This document shows, piece after piece, positions 7,312 through 19,767 of a stretch of 64,000 nt of DNA. The position numbers and the translations under genes were made by a program. Position 1 is the first letter of the stretch; the number at the start of each line of letters is the position of its first letter. This stretch comes from Nocardia caishijiensis NBRC 108228 (GTDB lineage Bacteria > Actinomycetota > Actinomycetes > Mycobacteriales > Mycobacteriaceae): NCBI RefSeq assembly GCF_001612825.1, contig NZ_BDBE01000025.1, forward strand, positions 434,001-498,000, given 5' to 3'. Below the pieces are notes generated by a model that did no database searches, was not told the origin of the DNA, and saw only the letters and a list, made by a program, of their open reading frames with translations.

Positions 7312-8760
7312 GTGGCCTATGTCCCGGACCGGGAATCGCTCGGGCGGCGTCCGCTTCCCGAGTGGTACCGCAATGCCAAATTGGGCATCTTCGTGCACTG
7401 GGGCCTCTACTCGGTCCCCGCGTTCGCCGAGCGCACCGAGCTCGACTACCCCCGGTTCATGCGGGATCTGACAGCGGGGGAGACGACCGCCGACCGGATT
7501 CCGTATGCCGAGTGGTACCTGAACTCGATGCGCGTCCCCGGCTCGCCGACCGCGGTCCACCATGCGGCGACCTACGGGGAACAGTTTCCCTACACCGGGT
7601 TCCGGTCGACCTTCGACGCGGCGGCCGAATCGGTCGACTTCACCGAGTGGGCGAGCCTGTTCGCCGAGGTCGGCGCCCGTTACGTCGTGCTGGTCACCCG
7701 CCATCTCGACGGGTATCCGTTGTGGCCGACGCGTGTCACCAACCCGCACACCGCTGACGACTACCACGCCCGACGCGATCTGGTCGCGGACCTGACCACG
7801 GCGGTACGGGCCGAGGGCATGCGGATGGGGCTGTACTACTGCGGCGGAATGGACTGGACCTTCCGGAAGCAGCCGCTGCGGACAATGACCGACCTGCTCC
7901 GCCACCAGGCGCTCGGGCCGGAGTACGCGCGGTACGCGGCGGCGCAGTGGCGCGAGCTGATCGACGCCTATCGGCCGTCGATCCTGTGGAACGACATGGG
8001 TTGGTCCGCCGATACCGACCCACACGAGGTCATGGCGCACTACTACGACACCGTCGAGGACGGCGTCGTCAACGACCGCTGGATGCGCACCCGCCTCCCA
8101 CGCAACCGTGTCGCGCGGGCAGCGTATCTGAGCTTCATCGGGGGCGTGGCCAAGGTGATGACCAAGTGGGGCAACGGCATTCCCGAGCAGCCGAAGAACT
8201 TCCACTACGACGTGGAGACCCGCGAGTACGCCGTCCCCGACACCGCTCCCACCGGCGCGTGGGAACTCACTCGTGGACTCGGCAGGTCGTTCGGGTACAA
8301 CGCCGAGGAGACGAGCGCCGACATCCTCGACGGCGGCGAGCTGATCCGGCTGTTCGTCGAGGTGGTCGCCAAGGGCGGGAATCTGCTGCTCAATGTCGGT
8401 CCCGACGATGCGGGCCGAATTCCGCGACCGCAGCTGCTGCCGTTGTGGGCTCTCGGCACCTGGCTGGCTCGCAACGGTGACGCGATCTACGACACCGTGC
8501 CCGCCCAGCAGGCGGCGACGACCACGGCGACCGGCGATCAGGTCCACTTCACCGGCAAGGGGTCGGCGCTGTTCGCGATCGTGCTCGCCGACCAGCCGAC
8601 CGGCGACATCGTGCTGCGCGGGGTGCGGGTACCGGCGTCGGCCACCGTCGCGTTGCTCGGCGGGCCCGAACTCCGCTGGAGCGCGCGCGACGGCGACCTC
8701 ACTGTCGAACTGCCCGCCGTCGCTCCCCAGCGGCACGCCTACGTGGTGGCGATCCGGTGA
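7312..8760 (+). CDS. alpha-L-fucosidase, GH29 family
   Basis: The 482-residue product is a retaining GH29 fucosidase-like enzyme. It shows the family opening 'WYRNAKLGIFVHWGLYSVPA', 'GARYVVLVTRHLDGYPLW', the catalytic nucleophile Asp228 in 'LWNDMGW', and 'GGNLLLNVGPDDAGRIP' near the C-terminus. No signal peptide is seen, so it is probably cytoplasmic and acts on an imported fucosylated sugar. GTG 7312 is chosen because GGAGGAG lies five bases upstream. The stop overlaps the GTG of the following TetR gene, indicating coupled translation. An AT-rich inverted repeat precedes it. No transporter is adjacent. Confidence 0.9.
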   Translation: MAYVPDRESLGRRPLPEWYRNAKLGIFVHWGLYSVPAFAERTELDYPRFMRDLTAGETTADRIPYAEWYLNSMRVPGSPTAVHHAATYGEQFPYTGFRSTFDAAAESVDFTEWASLFAEVGARYVVLVTRHLDGYPLWPTRVTNPHTADDYHARRDLVADLTTAVRAEGMRMGLYYCGGMDWTFRKQPLRTMTDLLRHQALGPEYARYAAAQWRELIDAYRPSILWNDMGWSADTDPHEVMAHYYDTVEDGVVNDRWMRTRLPRNRVARAAYLSFIGGVAKVMTKWGNGIPEQPKNFHYDVETREYAVPDTAPTGAWELTRGLGRSFGYNAEETSADILDGGELIRLFVEVVAKGGNLLLNVGPDDAGRIPRPQLLPLWALGTWLARNGDAIYDTVPAQQAATTTATGDQVHFTGKGSALFAIVLADQPTGDIVLRGVRVPASATVALLGGPELRWSARDGDLTVELPAVAPQRHAYVVAIR

Positions 8761-9335
8761 AGGGCACGGCCATCGAGCGCGCCCGCCGCGCCCAGATCGT
8801 GCGCGCCGCGATCGACACCATCGCCGAATCCGGTTACGCGGGCGCTTCTTTCAGTGCCATCGCGGACGCGGCCGGACTGAGCAGTACCGGTCTCATCTCC
8901 TACCACTTCGCGCGCAAGCAGAACCTGATGGACGAGGTGATGCGCACGATCCTCGCCGAGTTCACCGCGTTCGTCGCCGCCCGCAGCGAGCACGGCGGCC
9001 CGGCCGAACGGCTCGCCGCGTTCATCATCGCCAACTGCGAATTCGTCCGCGACCACCGCAATCACCTGGTGACCATGCTGCGTCTGCAAGCCGCCGCACC
9101 GGACCCAGAAGCGCGGGCGCGGCAAGCCGAATCCGATCGGGCGAAACTGGCCGACCTGTTCGTACGTGGCCGCGCCGCGGGCGAGTTCCGCGAGTTCGAC
9201 CCGGACCTGATGGCCGGATTCGTGCTCTCGCTGCGCAACGGTGTCATCCTGCGCGCCGCCGCCGAACCCGGATTCGATCTGGCGACCTGTACGACCGAAC
9301 TGCTCACGACGATCCGGCTCGCGACCGCACGGTAG
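8757..9335 (+). CDS. TetR-family regulator coupled to the fucosidase
   Basis: The 192-residue product has a helix-turn-helix at about residues 28-50 ('ASFSAIADAAGLSSTGLISYHF') and a helical sensor domain. Its GTG overlaps the fucosidase stop (GTGA). A coupled regulator suggests it controls the fucosidase operon, possibly through the inverted repeat at 7278-7297. The inducer is unknown. Confidence 0.87.
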   Translation: MKGTAIERARRAQIVRAAIDTIAESGYAGASFSAIADAAGLSSTGLISYHFARKQNLMDEVMRTILAEFTAFVAARSEHGGPAERLAAFIIANCEFVRDHRNHLVTMLRLQAAAPDPEARARQAESDRAKLADLFVRGRAAGEFREFDPDLMAGFVLSLRNGVILRAAAEPGFDLATCTTELLTTIRLATAR

Positions 9336-9353
9336 GTCTTCGCCGTGCCAGGC

Positions 9354-9384
9354 TTGACCCTGACGCGACGTCAGGGTCGACGAT
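9354..9384 (+). promoter_or_regulatory. MerR-type promoter with operator between -35 and -10
   Basis: TTGACC (9354-9359) and GACGAT (9379-9384) are separated by 19 bp, the long spacer characteristic of MerR-activated promoters. The spacer contains the palindrome GACCCTGACG-CGA-CGTCAGGGTC (9356-9378). It lies directly before the VOC gene, which is followed by a MerR-family gene, so autoregulation of the pair is likely. Confidence 0.65.
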
Positions 9385-9391
9385 CGCTCGT

Positions 9392-9886
9392 ATGAACTTT
9401 CCCGCGTTCGATCTGAGTCCCGTTCCTGTTCCTGGTCCCGATGCTGTTGCGCCCGAACCCTTCCGCGGCATCTACGGCATGCCGATGTTCGTGATCGTGC
9501 CGTGCCCGGATATCGCGCGGTCGGTGGAGTTCTGGACGGAGGGACTCGGGTTCTTCGAGCTGTTCGCCGCCCCGGGGCAGGTGACGCATCTGCGACGGTG
9601 GGCATTTCAGGACGTGCTGCTGGTGCCGGGGGCACCCGCCGACCGGCCGGGTGGTCTCACGGTGAGTTTCTCCTGTGTGCTCGGTGAGATCGAGGCGATC
9701 GCCGCGGCATGCGAGCGGGTCGCGCCCGGGTGCACGGTGGGGCCACGGGTGATGCCGTGGAATTCGATGGAGCTCGAGGTGAGGACACCCGAGCGCACAC
9801 GCGTCGTGATGACCGCCGCGCAGCCCTACGACCCGGACAGTCCGGCCGCCGAGCACCTGCGGTCGATCGGCATCGAGGGGCCGTGA
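9392..9886 (+). CDS. VOC-family (glyoxalase/bleomycin-resistance fold) protein
   Basis: The 164-residue product has one vicinal-oxygen-chelate module: 'MFVIVPCPDIARSVEFWTEG' opens the first beta-alpha-beta unit and 'MELEVRTPERTRVVMTAA' closes it. The proline-rich N-terminal ~28 residues are an unusual extension. Metal ligands are not certain, so it may bind or sequester a toxic ligand rather than act as an enzyme. The start lies only seven bases beyond the MerR-type promoter -10, suggesting a very short or absent leader. It is probably co-transcribed with the MerR gene eight bases downstream. Confidence 0.78.
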   Translation: MNFPAFDLSPVPVPGPDAVAPEPFRGIYGMPMFVIVPCPDIARSVEFWTEGLGFFELFAAPGQVTHLRRWAFQDVLLVPGAPADRPGGLTVSFSCVLGEIEAIAAACERVAPGCTVGPRVMPWNSMELEVRTPERTRVVMTAAQPYDPDSPAAEHLRSIGIEGP

Positions 9887-9893
9887 CGGCACA

Positions 9894-10694
9894 ATGGTGG
9901 CCGTGACCACGTCGCCACGCACCGTCGGCGCCACGGCGCGGCTGCTCGGTGTCACCACCCGCACCCTGCACCACTGGGACGCGATCGGGCTGGTGTGTCC
10001 GTCGGAGCGCAGCCCCGGCGGGTACCGGCTCTACAGCGCGGCCGAGGTGGCACGCGCCCACCGGGTGCTGGTGTACCGCGAACTCGGTGTGCCCCTCGAC
10101 GACATCGCCGACCTGCTGGACGCGACGACCGCCGACGCGGTCACCACCCTGCGCGCACAACGCGCCGAACTCGAGGCCCGCATGCGGCGACTGCGGGGGA
10201 TGGCCGAGGCGGTGGATCGGCTGATCGACGCCCGCGAATCGGGTGTCCGGCTCTCCGCCGAGGACCAGGTCGCGATCTTCGGCGACGGCTGGGAACCGGC
10301 GTGGGTCGAACAGGCCCGCGAACGATGGGGTGAGACCCCGCAGTGGGCGCAGTACGCGGAACGCGTGGCCGACCGCACGCCCCAGGATTGGCGGGCGATC
10401 ACCGATGCCCTGACCGCACTGCACGACGACCTCGCCGAGGCCCTGCGGCGCGGGGTCGCCCCGGGCAGCCCCGAAGCCGACAGCCTCGCCGAACGCCACC
10501 GCGCCTCCCTGGCCACCTACTTCGACTGCACCCATGCGATGCACGTCTGTCTGGCCCGTCGGTACGTCGGTGATCCCGGGTTCACCGCCTTCTACGAGGA
10601 CATCGAACCCGGTCTGACCCGCTGGTTGCGTGCCGTGATCGATGCCAACGCCCGCGCCAACGGTGTCGACCCCGAGCACGCCACCTGGTGTTGA
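9894..10694 (+). CDS. MerR-family regulator with TipAS-like antibiotic-recognition domain
   Basis: The 266-residue product has an N-terminal MerR winged helix ('TARLLGVTTRTLHHWDAIGL', 'GGYRLYSAAEVARAHRVLVY'), a long dimerisation helix, and a C-terminal all-helical domain resembling TipAS ('YAERVADRTPQDW', 'YFDCTHAMHVCLARRYVGDPGF', 'FYEDIEPGLTRWLRAVI'). In Streptomyces TipAL this domain binds thiopeptides. Here it likely senses a drug-like molecule and activates the promoter at 9354-9384. The start is uncertain between ATG 9894 and GTG 9903; neither has a strong ribosome-binding site. Confidence 0.87.
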   Translation: MVAVTTSPRTVGATARLLGVTTRTLHHWDAIGLVCPSERSPGGYRLYSAAEVARAHRVLVYRELGVPLDDIADLLDATTADAVTTLRAQRAELEARMRRLRGMAEAVDRLIDARESGVRLSAEDQVAIFGDGWEPAWVEQARERWGETPQWAQYAERVADRTPQDWRAITDALTALHDDLAEALRRGVAPGSPEADSLAERHRASLATYFDCTHAMHVCLARRYVGDPGFTAFYEDIEPGLTRWLRAVIDANARANGVDPEHATWC

Positions 10695-10715
10695 GCGGCG
10701 GGTTCGAGGCCGGTT

Positions 10716-11084
10716 TCAGCTCGTGGCCCAGACCAGACCGGCGGCACCGATCAGGGCCGCGAGCGCGACCACGTCGACCCGGGCCACCCGGCGGGTACGC
10801 GCGTCGAGCTGCCGTGGTCCGATCACTGCGGTGAGCACGAGAAACGAAGCCGTACTGACGATTCCGGCCACGATCGTGCCGCCTCTGGCAGCGGGAACCG
10901 CCGCGCCGACGAGCAACCCGATCCCCACCATCGCGAGCAACACCGCGCGATGACGCAGGAGAAGTTCCAGATCCCGGCCCGTGACCGCGGTCCCGTAGGC
11001 GGTGCGCGCCCGCCGCGGCGAGAACGCGACCACCCCCGGAACGATATGCAGAATTCCGACGCCGACCAGCAGCGTCACCACCAT
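10716..11084 (-). CDS. small four-helix membrane protein, function unknown
   Basis: The 122-residue product has about four hydrophobic segments: near residues 2-18 ('VVTLLVGVGILHIVPGVV'), 48-64 ('VLLAMVGIGLLVGAAVP'), 70-90 and 105-121. A basic loop 'SPRRARTAYG' follows helix 1. It resembles uncharacterised actinobacterial membrane proteins; no enzymatic motif is visible. ATG 11084 has GGGATCAGG upstream. It converges with the MerR gene; no functional partner is suggested. Confidence 0.65.
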   Translation of the reverse strand: MVVTLLVGVGILHIVPGVVAFSPRRARTAYGTAVTGRDLELLLRHRAVLLAMVGIGLLVGAAVPAARGGTIVAGIVSTASFLVLTAVIGPRQLDARTRRVARVDVVALAALIGAAGLVWATS

Positions 11085-11220
11085 GCCTGATCCCACCGTG
11101 CTCCTCTTCTCACCGACCTGACGTCGAACAAGCATGGTCGGTACGGGCCGACCACCACTTCCGTAAACGTGTCGTGATCGCCTACCGTGAGCCGACACCG
11201 ACCCGGCTGCCGAGCCTCGC

Positions 11221-11445
11221 CTATGCGAGGCGGTCGAGGATTCCGAGGGCGATGTCGGTGGCGGCGTCTGCCATCCGGTCGTCGGGCAGGTCCAGGTCGC
11301 CCATCATCGAGACACTCCAGCTGATGGCCAGGAGCGCCTGGCGGGCGTAGTAGATATCCAACGGGGTTCGTTCGGGCTCTGTCATCAGGTCGGCGAGCAC
11401 GCGGAATTGGTAGCGCAGGCCAGCGCCGAAGAGGCTCGTGTCGGG
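11221..11445 (-). pseudogene. C-terminal remnant of an unidentified helical (possibly TetR-like) protein
   Basis: The last ~75 codons before the TAG at 11221-11223 are clearly coding-like, with strong G/C at third positions; the peptide reads '...LFGAGLRYQFRVLADLM' and ends 'DIALGILDRLA'. It resembles the C-terminal helices of a regulator. Beyond about 11445 the frame stays open, but its composition turns arginine/serine-rich and non-coding, and no normal N-terminus is found. I read it as a truncated gene. Confidence 0.45.
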
Positions 11446-11641
11446 CGACGAGAAGGCGCCCGGGCCGAGGTTCGACGGCGAACGCCCCGATCGGCGGTGG
11501 CTCACCGACAACGGGTGGCACACCGAGTTCCGCGCCTGGGACGACATGATCGTTCCGCTCGGACGTGCGGTGGCGATGGGCGATCCACGAGTCGGCATCG
11601 TGCACGCTGTGCGTGACGAGCGCCCGGCGTCACGGGAGTAA
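11438..11641 (+). pseudogene. C-terminal remnant, possibly of a SAM-dependent methyltransferase
   Basis: A 67-codon frame with good third-position bias starts at GTG 11438 and ends at TAA 11641. The peptide ('FDGERPDRRWLTDNGW', 'EFRAWDDMIVPLGRAV') resembles the C-terminus of the UPF0677-type S-adenosylmethionine methyltransferases of mycolate bacteria, where a 'WL..GW' segment precedes a final helix. The methyltransferase core is absent. It abuts the minus-strand remnant head to head, so both appear to have lost their N-terminal parts at the same junction. It could also be a genuine short ORF. Confidence 0.4.
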
Positions 11642-11791
11642 CGGGCGGTCCGTGTCACCGGCCGCGAAACGCCCTCACTCGCAGGGCTTTCGGTGCCCGT
11701 GTGATCGGCGGCGCAGCGGTGTGGTCGACAACGCGCCCGTGGCCGTGCTCACAGGCGGCCCCAGCTGGTCAAAGGTCGCTCGCGGCGCTGA

Positions 11792-11851
11792 TAAGCTGAC
11801 GGGCGAGTGAGACATCCTTTAACGGACCGTCCGGTGAGGCGGGGAAGGAGG
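11792..11851 (+). promoter_or_regulatory. pyr operon promoter region and PyrR-responsive leader
   Basis: TAAGCT (11792-11797) is a possible -10. GTCCGGTGAGGC at 11829-11840 resembles the PyrR RNA-binding loop (ARUCCNGNGAGGYU consensus). TCCTT (11815-11819) can pair with AAGGA (11845-11849), which lies inside the pyrR ribosome-binding site. When this hairpin forms, the site is hidden. This matches the translational-repression model reported for mycobacterial PyrR rather than Bacillus-type attenuation. Confidence 0.65.
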
Positions 11852-11856
11852 TCGGC

Positions 11857-12486
11857 ATGGCTGTGCCCGAACGGGCGGCCAGAACCGGCGCGGGCGAAAC
11901 ATCCCAGCGGCACACCCCGGAGTGGGTGGCGGCCGGGCGGGAGCTGTTGTCGCCGTCGGACGTGCAACGCACCGTGGCGCGGATCGCGCACCAGATCATC
12001 GAGAAGACCGCCTTGGATTCCGGCGACGCCGACGCGCCGAGGGTGGTTCTCATGGGGATCCCGACCCGGGGCACCACCCTGGCCAACCGGCTGGCGGACA
12101 AGATCGAGGAGTTCTCCGGCGTGCGGCCCGCGCTCGGTTCCCTCGACATCACCCTCTACCGCGACGACCTGCGCAGCCGCCCGCACCGCCCGCTGGAACG
12201 CACCTCGGTGCCCGACGGCGGCATCGAGAACTCCCTCGTCGTCCTCGTCGACGACGTGCTGTTCTCCGGCCGCACCGTCCGCAGCGCCCTCGACGGCTTG
12301 CGCGACCTGGGCCGCCCCCGCGCCGTGCAGTTGGCGGTCCTCATCGACCGGGGCCACCGCGAACTGCCGATCCGCGCCGACTACGTGGGCAAGAACGTGC
12401 CGACCTCGCGTGCCGAGGACATCTCCGTCCTGCTCACCGAACACGACGGCCGCGACGGCGTCTACCTGCACCAGGAGGCGAAATGA
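11857..12486 (+). CDS. pyrR: bifunctional pyr operon regulator / uracil phosphoribosyltransferase PyrR
   Basis: The 209-residue product binds pyr mRNA in response to UMP/UTP and has uracil phosphoribosyltransferase activity in the family. The PRPP loop '[14 protein letters not shown]' (about residues 127-140) and '[16 protein letters not shown]' are diagnostic. The N-terminal ~25 residues are a poorly conserved extension. ATG 11857 follows GGAAGGAGG. It is first in the operon, and its stop overlaps the pyrB ATG (ATGA). Its own leader carries the probable PyrR target. Confidence 0.95.
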   Translation: MAVPERAARTGAGETSQRHTPEWVAAGRELLSPSDVQRTVARIAHQIIEKTALDSGDADAPRVVLMGIPTRGTTLANRLADKIEEFSGVRPALGSLDITLYRDDLRSRPHRPLERTSVPDGGIENSLVVLVDDVLFSGRTVRSALDGLRDLGRPRAVQLAVLIDRGHRELPIRADYVGKNVPTSRAEDISVLLTEHDGRDGVYLHQEAK

Positions 12487-13436
12487 AGCACCTGCTGACC
12501 GTCGCCGACCTGGATCGTGCCGCCGCAACCGAACTGCTCGACGAGGCACAACGCTTCGAACAGGCCCTGCTCGGCCGCGAAGTGAAGAAGCTGCCGACCC
12601 TGCGTGGGCGCACCGTGATGACGGTGTTCTACGAGAACTCCACCCGCACTCGCGTCTCCTTCGAGGTGGCGGGCAAGTGGATGAGTGCCGACGTGATCAA
12701 CGTGAGCGCGTCGAGTTCCTCGGTCTCCAAGGGTGAATCGCTGCGCGACACCGCCCTCACCCTGCACGCGGCGGGTGCCGACGCGCTGATCGTGCGTCAC
12801 CCCGCCTCGGGCGCGGCGCACCAGATCGCGCGCTGGATGGAGCAGTGGGCGAAGGAGGAGAACCGGCAGGCCCCGTCGATCATCAACGCGGGCGACGGCA
12901 CCCACCAGCACCCCACCCAGGCCCTGCTCGACGCGCTGACGCTGCGTCAACGCCTCGGTGACATCGAGGGCAAGCGGGTGGTGCTGGTCGGCGACATCCT
13001 GCACAGCCGGGTGGCCCGGTCCAACGTCATCCTGCTCAACACCCTCGGCGCCGAAGTGGTGCTGGTCGCGCCGCGCACGTTGCTGCCGGTCGGGGTCGAG
13101 TCCTGGCCCTGCCGGGTCGCGACCTCCCTCGACGCCGAACTGGCGGGCGCCGACGCGGTGATGATGCTGCGCGTGCAGGCGGAGCGGATGAACGGCGGGT
13201 TCTTCCCGTCGGCCCGCGAATACTCGATCAACTACGGGTTGTCCGAGCGCAGGCTCGCGCTGCTCGACGACGACGCGGTGGTGCTGCACCCCGGCCCGAT
13301 GCTGCGCGGCATGGAAATCGCCTCCGCCGTCGCGGATTCGCCGAAAGCCGCTGTGCTGCAGCAGGTGTCGAACGGAGTGCACATGCGGATGGCCGTGTTG
13401 TTCCGGCTGCTCGTCGGTCAGGAGGAAACGGTATGA
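12483..13436 (+). CDS. pyrB: aspartate carbamoyltransferase catalytic subunit
   Basis: The 317-residue product transfers the carbamoyl group from carbamoyl phosphate to L-aspartate, the committed step of pyrimidine synthesis. The carbamoyl-phosphate motif '[13 protein letters not shown]', '[10 protein letters not shown]', '[14 protein letters not shown]' and the C-terminal 'HPGPMLRG' are all present, and the length is normal. No pyrI regulatory subunit is nearby. It overlaps pyrR upstream and pyrC downstream by four bases each. Confidence 0.96.
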   Translation: MKHLLTVADLDRAAATELLDEAQRFEQALLGREVKKLPTLRGRTVMTVFYENSTRTRVSFEVAGKWMSADVINVSASSSSVSKGESLRDTALTLHAAGADALIVRHPASGAAHQIARWMEQWAKEENRQAPSIINAGDGTHQHPTQALLDALTLRQRLGDIEGKRVVLVGDILHSRVARSNVILLNTLGAEVVLVAPRTLLPVGVESWPCRVATSLDAELAGADAVMMLRVQAERMNGGFFPSAREYSINYGLSERRLALLDDDAVVLHPGPMLRGMEIASAVADSPKAAVLQQVSNGVHMRMAVLFRLLVGQEETV

Positions 13437-14728
13437 CTGAGCTGCTTCTCAAGAACGTCAGGCCCTACGGTGAGGGTGAGCCGGTCGACGTGCTCGTACG
13501 CGGCACCGTCATCGCCGAGATCGGGCCCGGTCTCACCGCCGACGACGCCGAGGTGATCGAGGGCAACGGCCAGATCCTGCTGCCCGGCTTCGTCGACCTG
13601 CACACCCACCTGCGTGAACCGGGCCGCGAGGACACCGAGACCATCGAAACCGGTTCCGCCGCAGCCGCTCTCGGCGGGTACACCGCCGTGTTCGCCATGG
13701 CCAACACCAGCCCGGTCGCCGATTCGCACGTCATCACCGATCACGTGTGGCGGCGCGGCCAGGAGGTCGGTCTGGTCGACGTGTTCCCGGTCGGCGCCGT
13801 CACCGTCGGGCTGAAGGGCAAGCAACTCGCCGAGATGGGCACCATGGCCGCGGGTGTGGGCCAGGTGCGGATGTTCTCCGACGACGGCCACTGCGTCTAC
13901 GACCCGCTGATCATGCGGCGCGCGCTCGAGTACGCGAACTCGCTCGGGGTTCTCATCGCCCAGCACGCCGAGGAGCCGCGCCTGACCGAGGGCGCCGTCG
14001 CCCACGAGGGCCCGACCGCCGCCCGGCTCGGTCTCGCGGGCTGGCCGCGCGCCGCCGAGGAGTCGATCGTCGCGCGCGACGCCCTGCTCGCCCGCGATGC
14101 CGGGGCCCGCGTGCACATCTGCCACGCCTCCACCGCGGGCACCGTCGAACTGGTGAAATGGGCAAAGTCCCAGGGTATTTCGATCACCGCCGAGGTCACC
14201 CCGCACCACCTGCTGCTCGACGACTCGCGCCTCGAGACCTACGACGCGGTCAACAAGGTGAACCCGCCGCTGCGCGAGGCCTCCGACGCCGCCGCGCTGC
14301 GTCAGGCCCTGGCCGACGGAATCATCGACTGCGTCGCCACCGATCACGCCCCGCACGCCGAGCAGGACAAGTGCTGCGAGTTCGCGGTGGCCCGGCCCGG
14401 CATGCTCGGCCTCGAGACGGCCCTGTCGATCATCGTGCAGACGATGGTGGCGCCGGGTCTGCTCGACTGGCGCGGTGTCGCGAAGGTGATGAGCGAGAAG
14501 CCCGCCGCGATCGTCGGCCTCGACGACCACGGCCGACCGATCGCCGTCGGCGAACCCGCCAACCTCACGCTCGTCGACCCCGACGCCGAGTGGACGGTGC
14601 GTGGCGCCGAACTGGCGAGCATCTCGAACAACACACCGTTCGAGGACATGACGTTCCCGGCCGAGGTCACAGCCACCGTGCTGCGCGGCCGGGTAACTGC
14701 CCGCGAGGGCAAGGCGGTCGGGATCTAG
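13433..14728 (+). CDS. pyrC: dihydroorotase
   Basis: The 431-residue class I dihydroorotase cyclises N-carbamoyl-aspartate. The metal motif '[10 protein letters not shown]', the substrate segment 'VNPPLR' and the late metal/catalytic site 'VATDHAPH' are intact. The ATG overlaps the pyrB stop (ATGA), implying coupled translation. It lies 12 bp before a small membrane-protein gene that sits between pyrC and carA. Confidence 0.95.
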   Translation: MTELLLKNVRPYGEGEPVDVLVRGTVIAEIGPGLTADDAEVIEGNGQILLPGFVDLHTHLREPGREDTETIETGSAAAALGGYTAVFAMANTSPVADSHVITDHVWRRGQEVGLVDVFPVGAVTVGLKGKQLAEMGTMAAGVGQVRMFSDDGHCVYDPLIMRRALEYANSLGVLIAQHAEEPRLTEGAVAHEGPTAARLGLAGWPRAAEESIVARDALLARDAGARVHICHASTAGTVELVKWAKSQGISITAEVTPHHLLLDDSRLETYDAVNKVNPPLREASDAAALRQALADGIIDCVATDHAPHAEQDKCCEFAVARPGMLGLETALSIIVQTMVAPGLLDWRGVAKVMSEKPAAIVGLDDHGRPIAVGEPANLTLVDPDAEWTVRGAELASISNNTPFEDMTFPAEVTATVLRGRVTAREGKAVGI

Positions 14729-14740
14729 GGAGGCCAGGAC

Positions 14741-15247
14741 GTGGAGAGAACGCTGTGGGTGGTCGGGCTGCTGGCGGTATTCGTACTGTGCCTGTGGCTG
14801 ATGTACCGGGCCTGGCAGAAGAAAGCCGCGAGCCAGCAGTCGCGGATCGGTGACCTGCCGACCGTGCCCGCCGAACTGGGTGCGCAACTGCTGGAGCCGA
14901 CCACCGGCCTGTACCTGGGCAGCACCTTCGCGCCCAGCTGGCAGAACCGGATCGCGGTCGGTGACCTGGGGTTCCGCGCGACCGCCGAACTGACGCGGTT
15001 CGAACGCGGGATCCTGCTCGAACGCGACGGGGCGACGCCGATCTGGATTCCGCAGGAATCCGTGACGGCCGTGCGCACCGAGCGCGGACACGCGGGCAAA
15101 GTGATGACAGAGAATGGTGTGCTGGTAATTCGCTGGACACTGCCGACCGGAACCGAGATCGACACCGGATTCCGGGGCGACGACAAGACGGTGTACCCGG
15201 CATGGACCGCGGATGCGACCAGGGCGACGACGGGAGACGACGAATGA
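14741..15247 (+). CDS. membrane-anchored PH-like protein of the pyr operon
   Basis: The 168-residue product has one N-terminal transmembrane helix ('[18 protein letters not shown]', residues 5-22), a basic stop-transfer stretch, then a beta-rich domain ('[11 protein letters not shown]', '[22 protein letters not shown]') resembling PH-like domains. The same position between pyrC and carA is occupied by a small membrane protein in M. tuberculosis (Rv1382). GTG 14741 follows GGGAGG. It overlaps carA by four bases, so it is translated with the pathway. Its function is unknown; membrane tethering of the pyrimidine enzymes is speculation. Confidence 0.85.
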   Translation: MERTLWVVGLLAVFVLCLWLMYRAWQKKAASQQSRIGDLPTVPAELGAQLLEPTTGLYLGSTFAPSWQNRIAVGDLGFRATAELTRFERGILLERDGATPIWIPQESVTAVRTERGHAGKVMTENGVLVIRWTLPTGTEIDTGFRGDDKTVYPAWTADATRATTGDDE

Positions 15248-16358
15248 GCAAAGTAAAGGCAGCCCTCGTGCTGGAGGACGGCCGCGTGTTCCGCGGTACG
15301 GCCTTCGGCGCGCAGGGGCAGACCCTGGGTGAGGCGGTGTTCTGCACCGCGATGACCGGATACCAGGAGACCCTCACCGACCCCAGCTACGACCGCCAGA
15401 TCGTGGTGGCCACCGCCCCACAGATCGGCAACACCGGTTGGAACGACGAGGACGACGAGTCCGGCAAGATCTGGGTCGCCGGGTACGCCGTGCGCGACCC
15501 CTCGACGATCTCGTCGAACTGGCGCGCCACCGGCACCCTGCAGGATCAGCTCGACGAGCAGAACGTGGTCGGCATCGCCGGTATCGACACCCGCGCGGTC
15601 GTGCGCCACCTGCGCACCCGCGGGTCGATGAAGGCGGGCATCTTCTCCGGTTCCGCCCTGGCCGGTGACGAGGAACTGCTCGCCCGCGTGAACGGTCAGC
15701 AGTCCATGCTCGGCGCGGACCTGGCCGAAGAGGTCAGCACCGACGGCATGTACACCATCGAGCCGGTGGGTGACCACCGCTTCACCGTCGTCGCGGTCGA
15801 CCTGGGCATCAAGACCAACACCCCGCGCATGTTCGCCGAACGCGGCGTGCGCACCCATGTGGTGCCGTCGAACACCTCCCTCGACGACATCCTCGCGCTG
15901 AACCCCAACGGCGTGTTCCTCTCCAACGGCCCCGGCGACCCGGCCACCCAGACCGGCGCGATCGCGCTCACCCAGGGTGTGCTCGAGCGCGGGATCCCGC
16001 TGTTCGGCATCTGCTTCGGCAACCAGATCCTCGGCCGCGCGCTCGGTCGCGAGACCTACAAGATGAAGTTCGGCCACCGGGGCATCAACATCCCGGTCGT
16101 CGAGGCGGGCACCGGCCGCATCTCCATCACCGCGCAGAACCACGGCTTCGCCCTCGAAGGCGAGAAGGGCGAGGTGTTCGACACGCCCTTCGGCAAAGCC
16201 GAGGTCTCCCACATCTGCGCCAACGACGGCACCGTCGAGGGTGTGCGACTGATCGACGGTCGCGCCTTCTCGGTGCAGTACCACCCCGAGGCCGCCGCAG
16301 GCCCGCACGACGCCGCATACCTGTTCGACCGTTTCGCCGGTCTCATGGAAGGAGCCTG

Positions 16359-16359
<1 letters not shown>
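15244..16359 (+). CDS. carA: carbamoyl-phosphate synthase small (glutaminase) subunit
   Basis: The 371-residue product hydrolyses glutamine and channels ammonia to CarB. The N-terminal CPSase domain ('[15 protein letters not shown]') is followed by a class I glutamine amidotransferase domain. The nucleophile is Cys257 in '[11 protein letters not shown]', and the His/Glu pair lies in '[11 protein letters not shown]'. It overlaps the preceding membrane-protein gene by ATGA and carB by a shared A (TGATG). Confidence 0.96.
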
Positions 16360-19721
<3,362 letters not shown>

Positions 19722-19767
19722 GCGCACGACCATCCGCGACACGACGACAACCCCGGGAGCAGGATCG

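Noticed and set aside
13418..15091. A minus-strand open frame of 557 codons opposite pyrC
   Set aside because: It is a shadow of pyrC and the following membrane-protein gene, with no start signal or domain.
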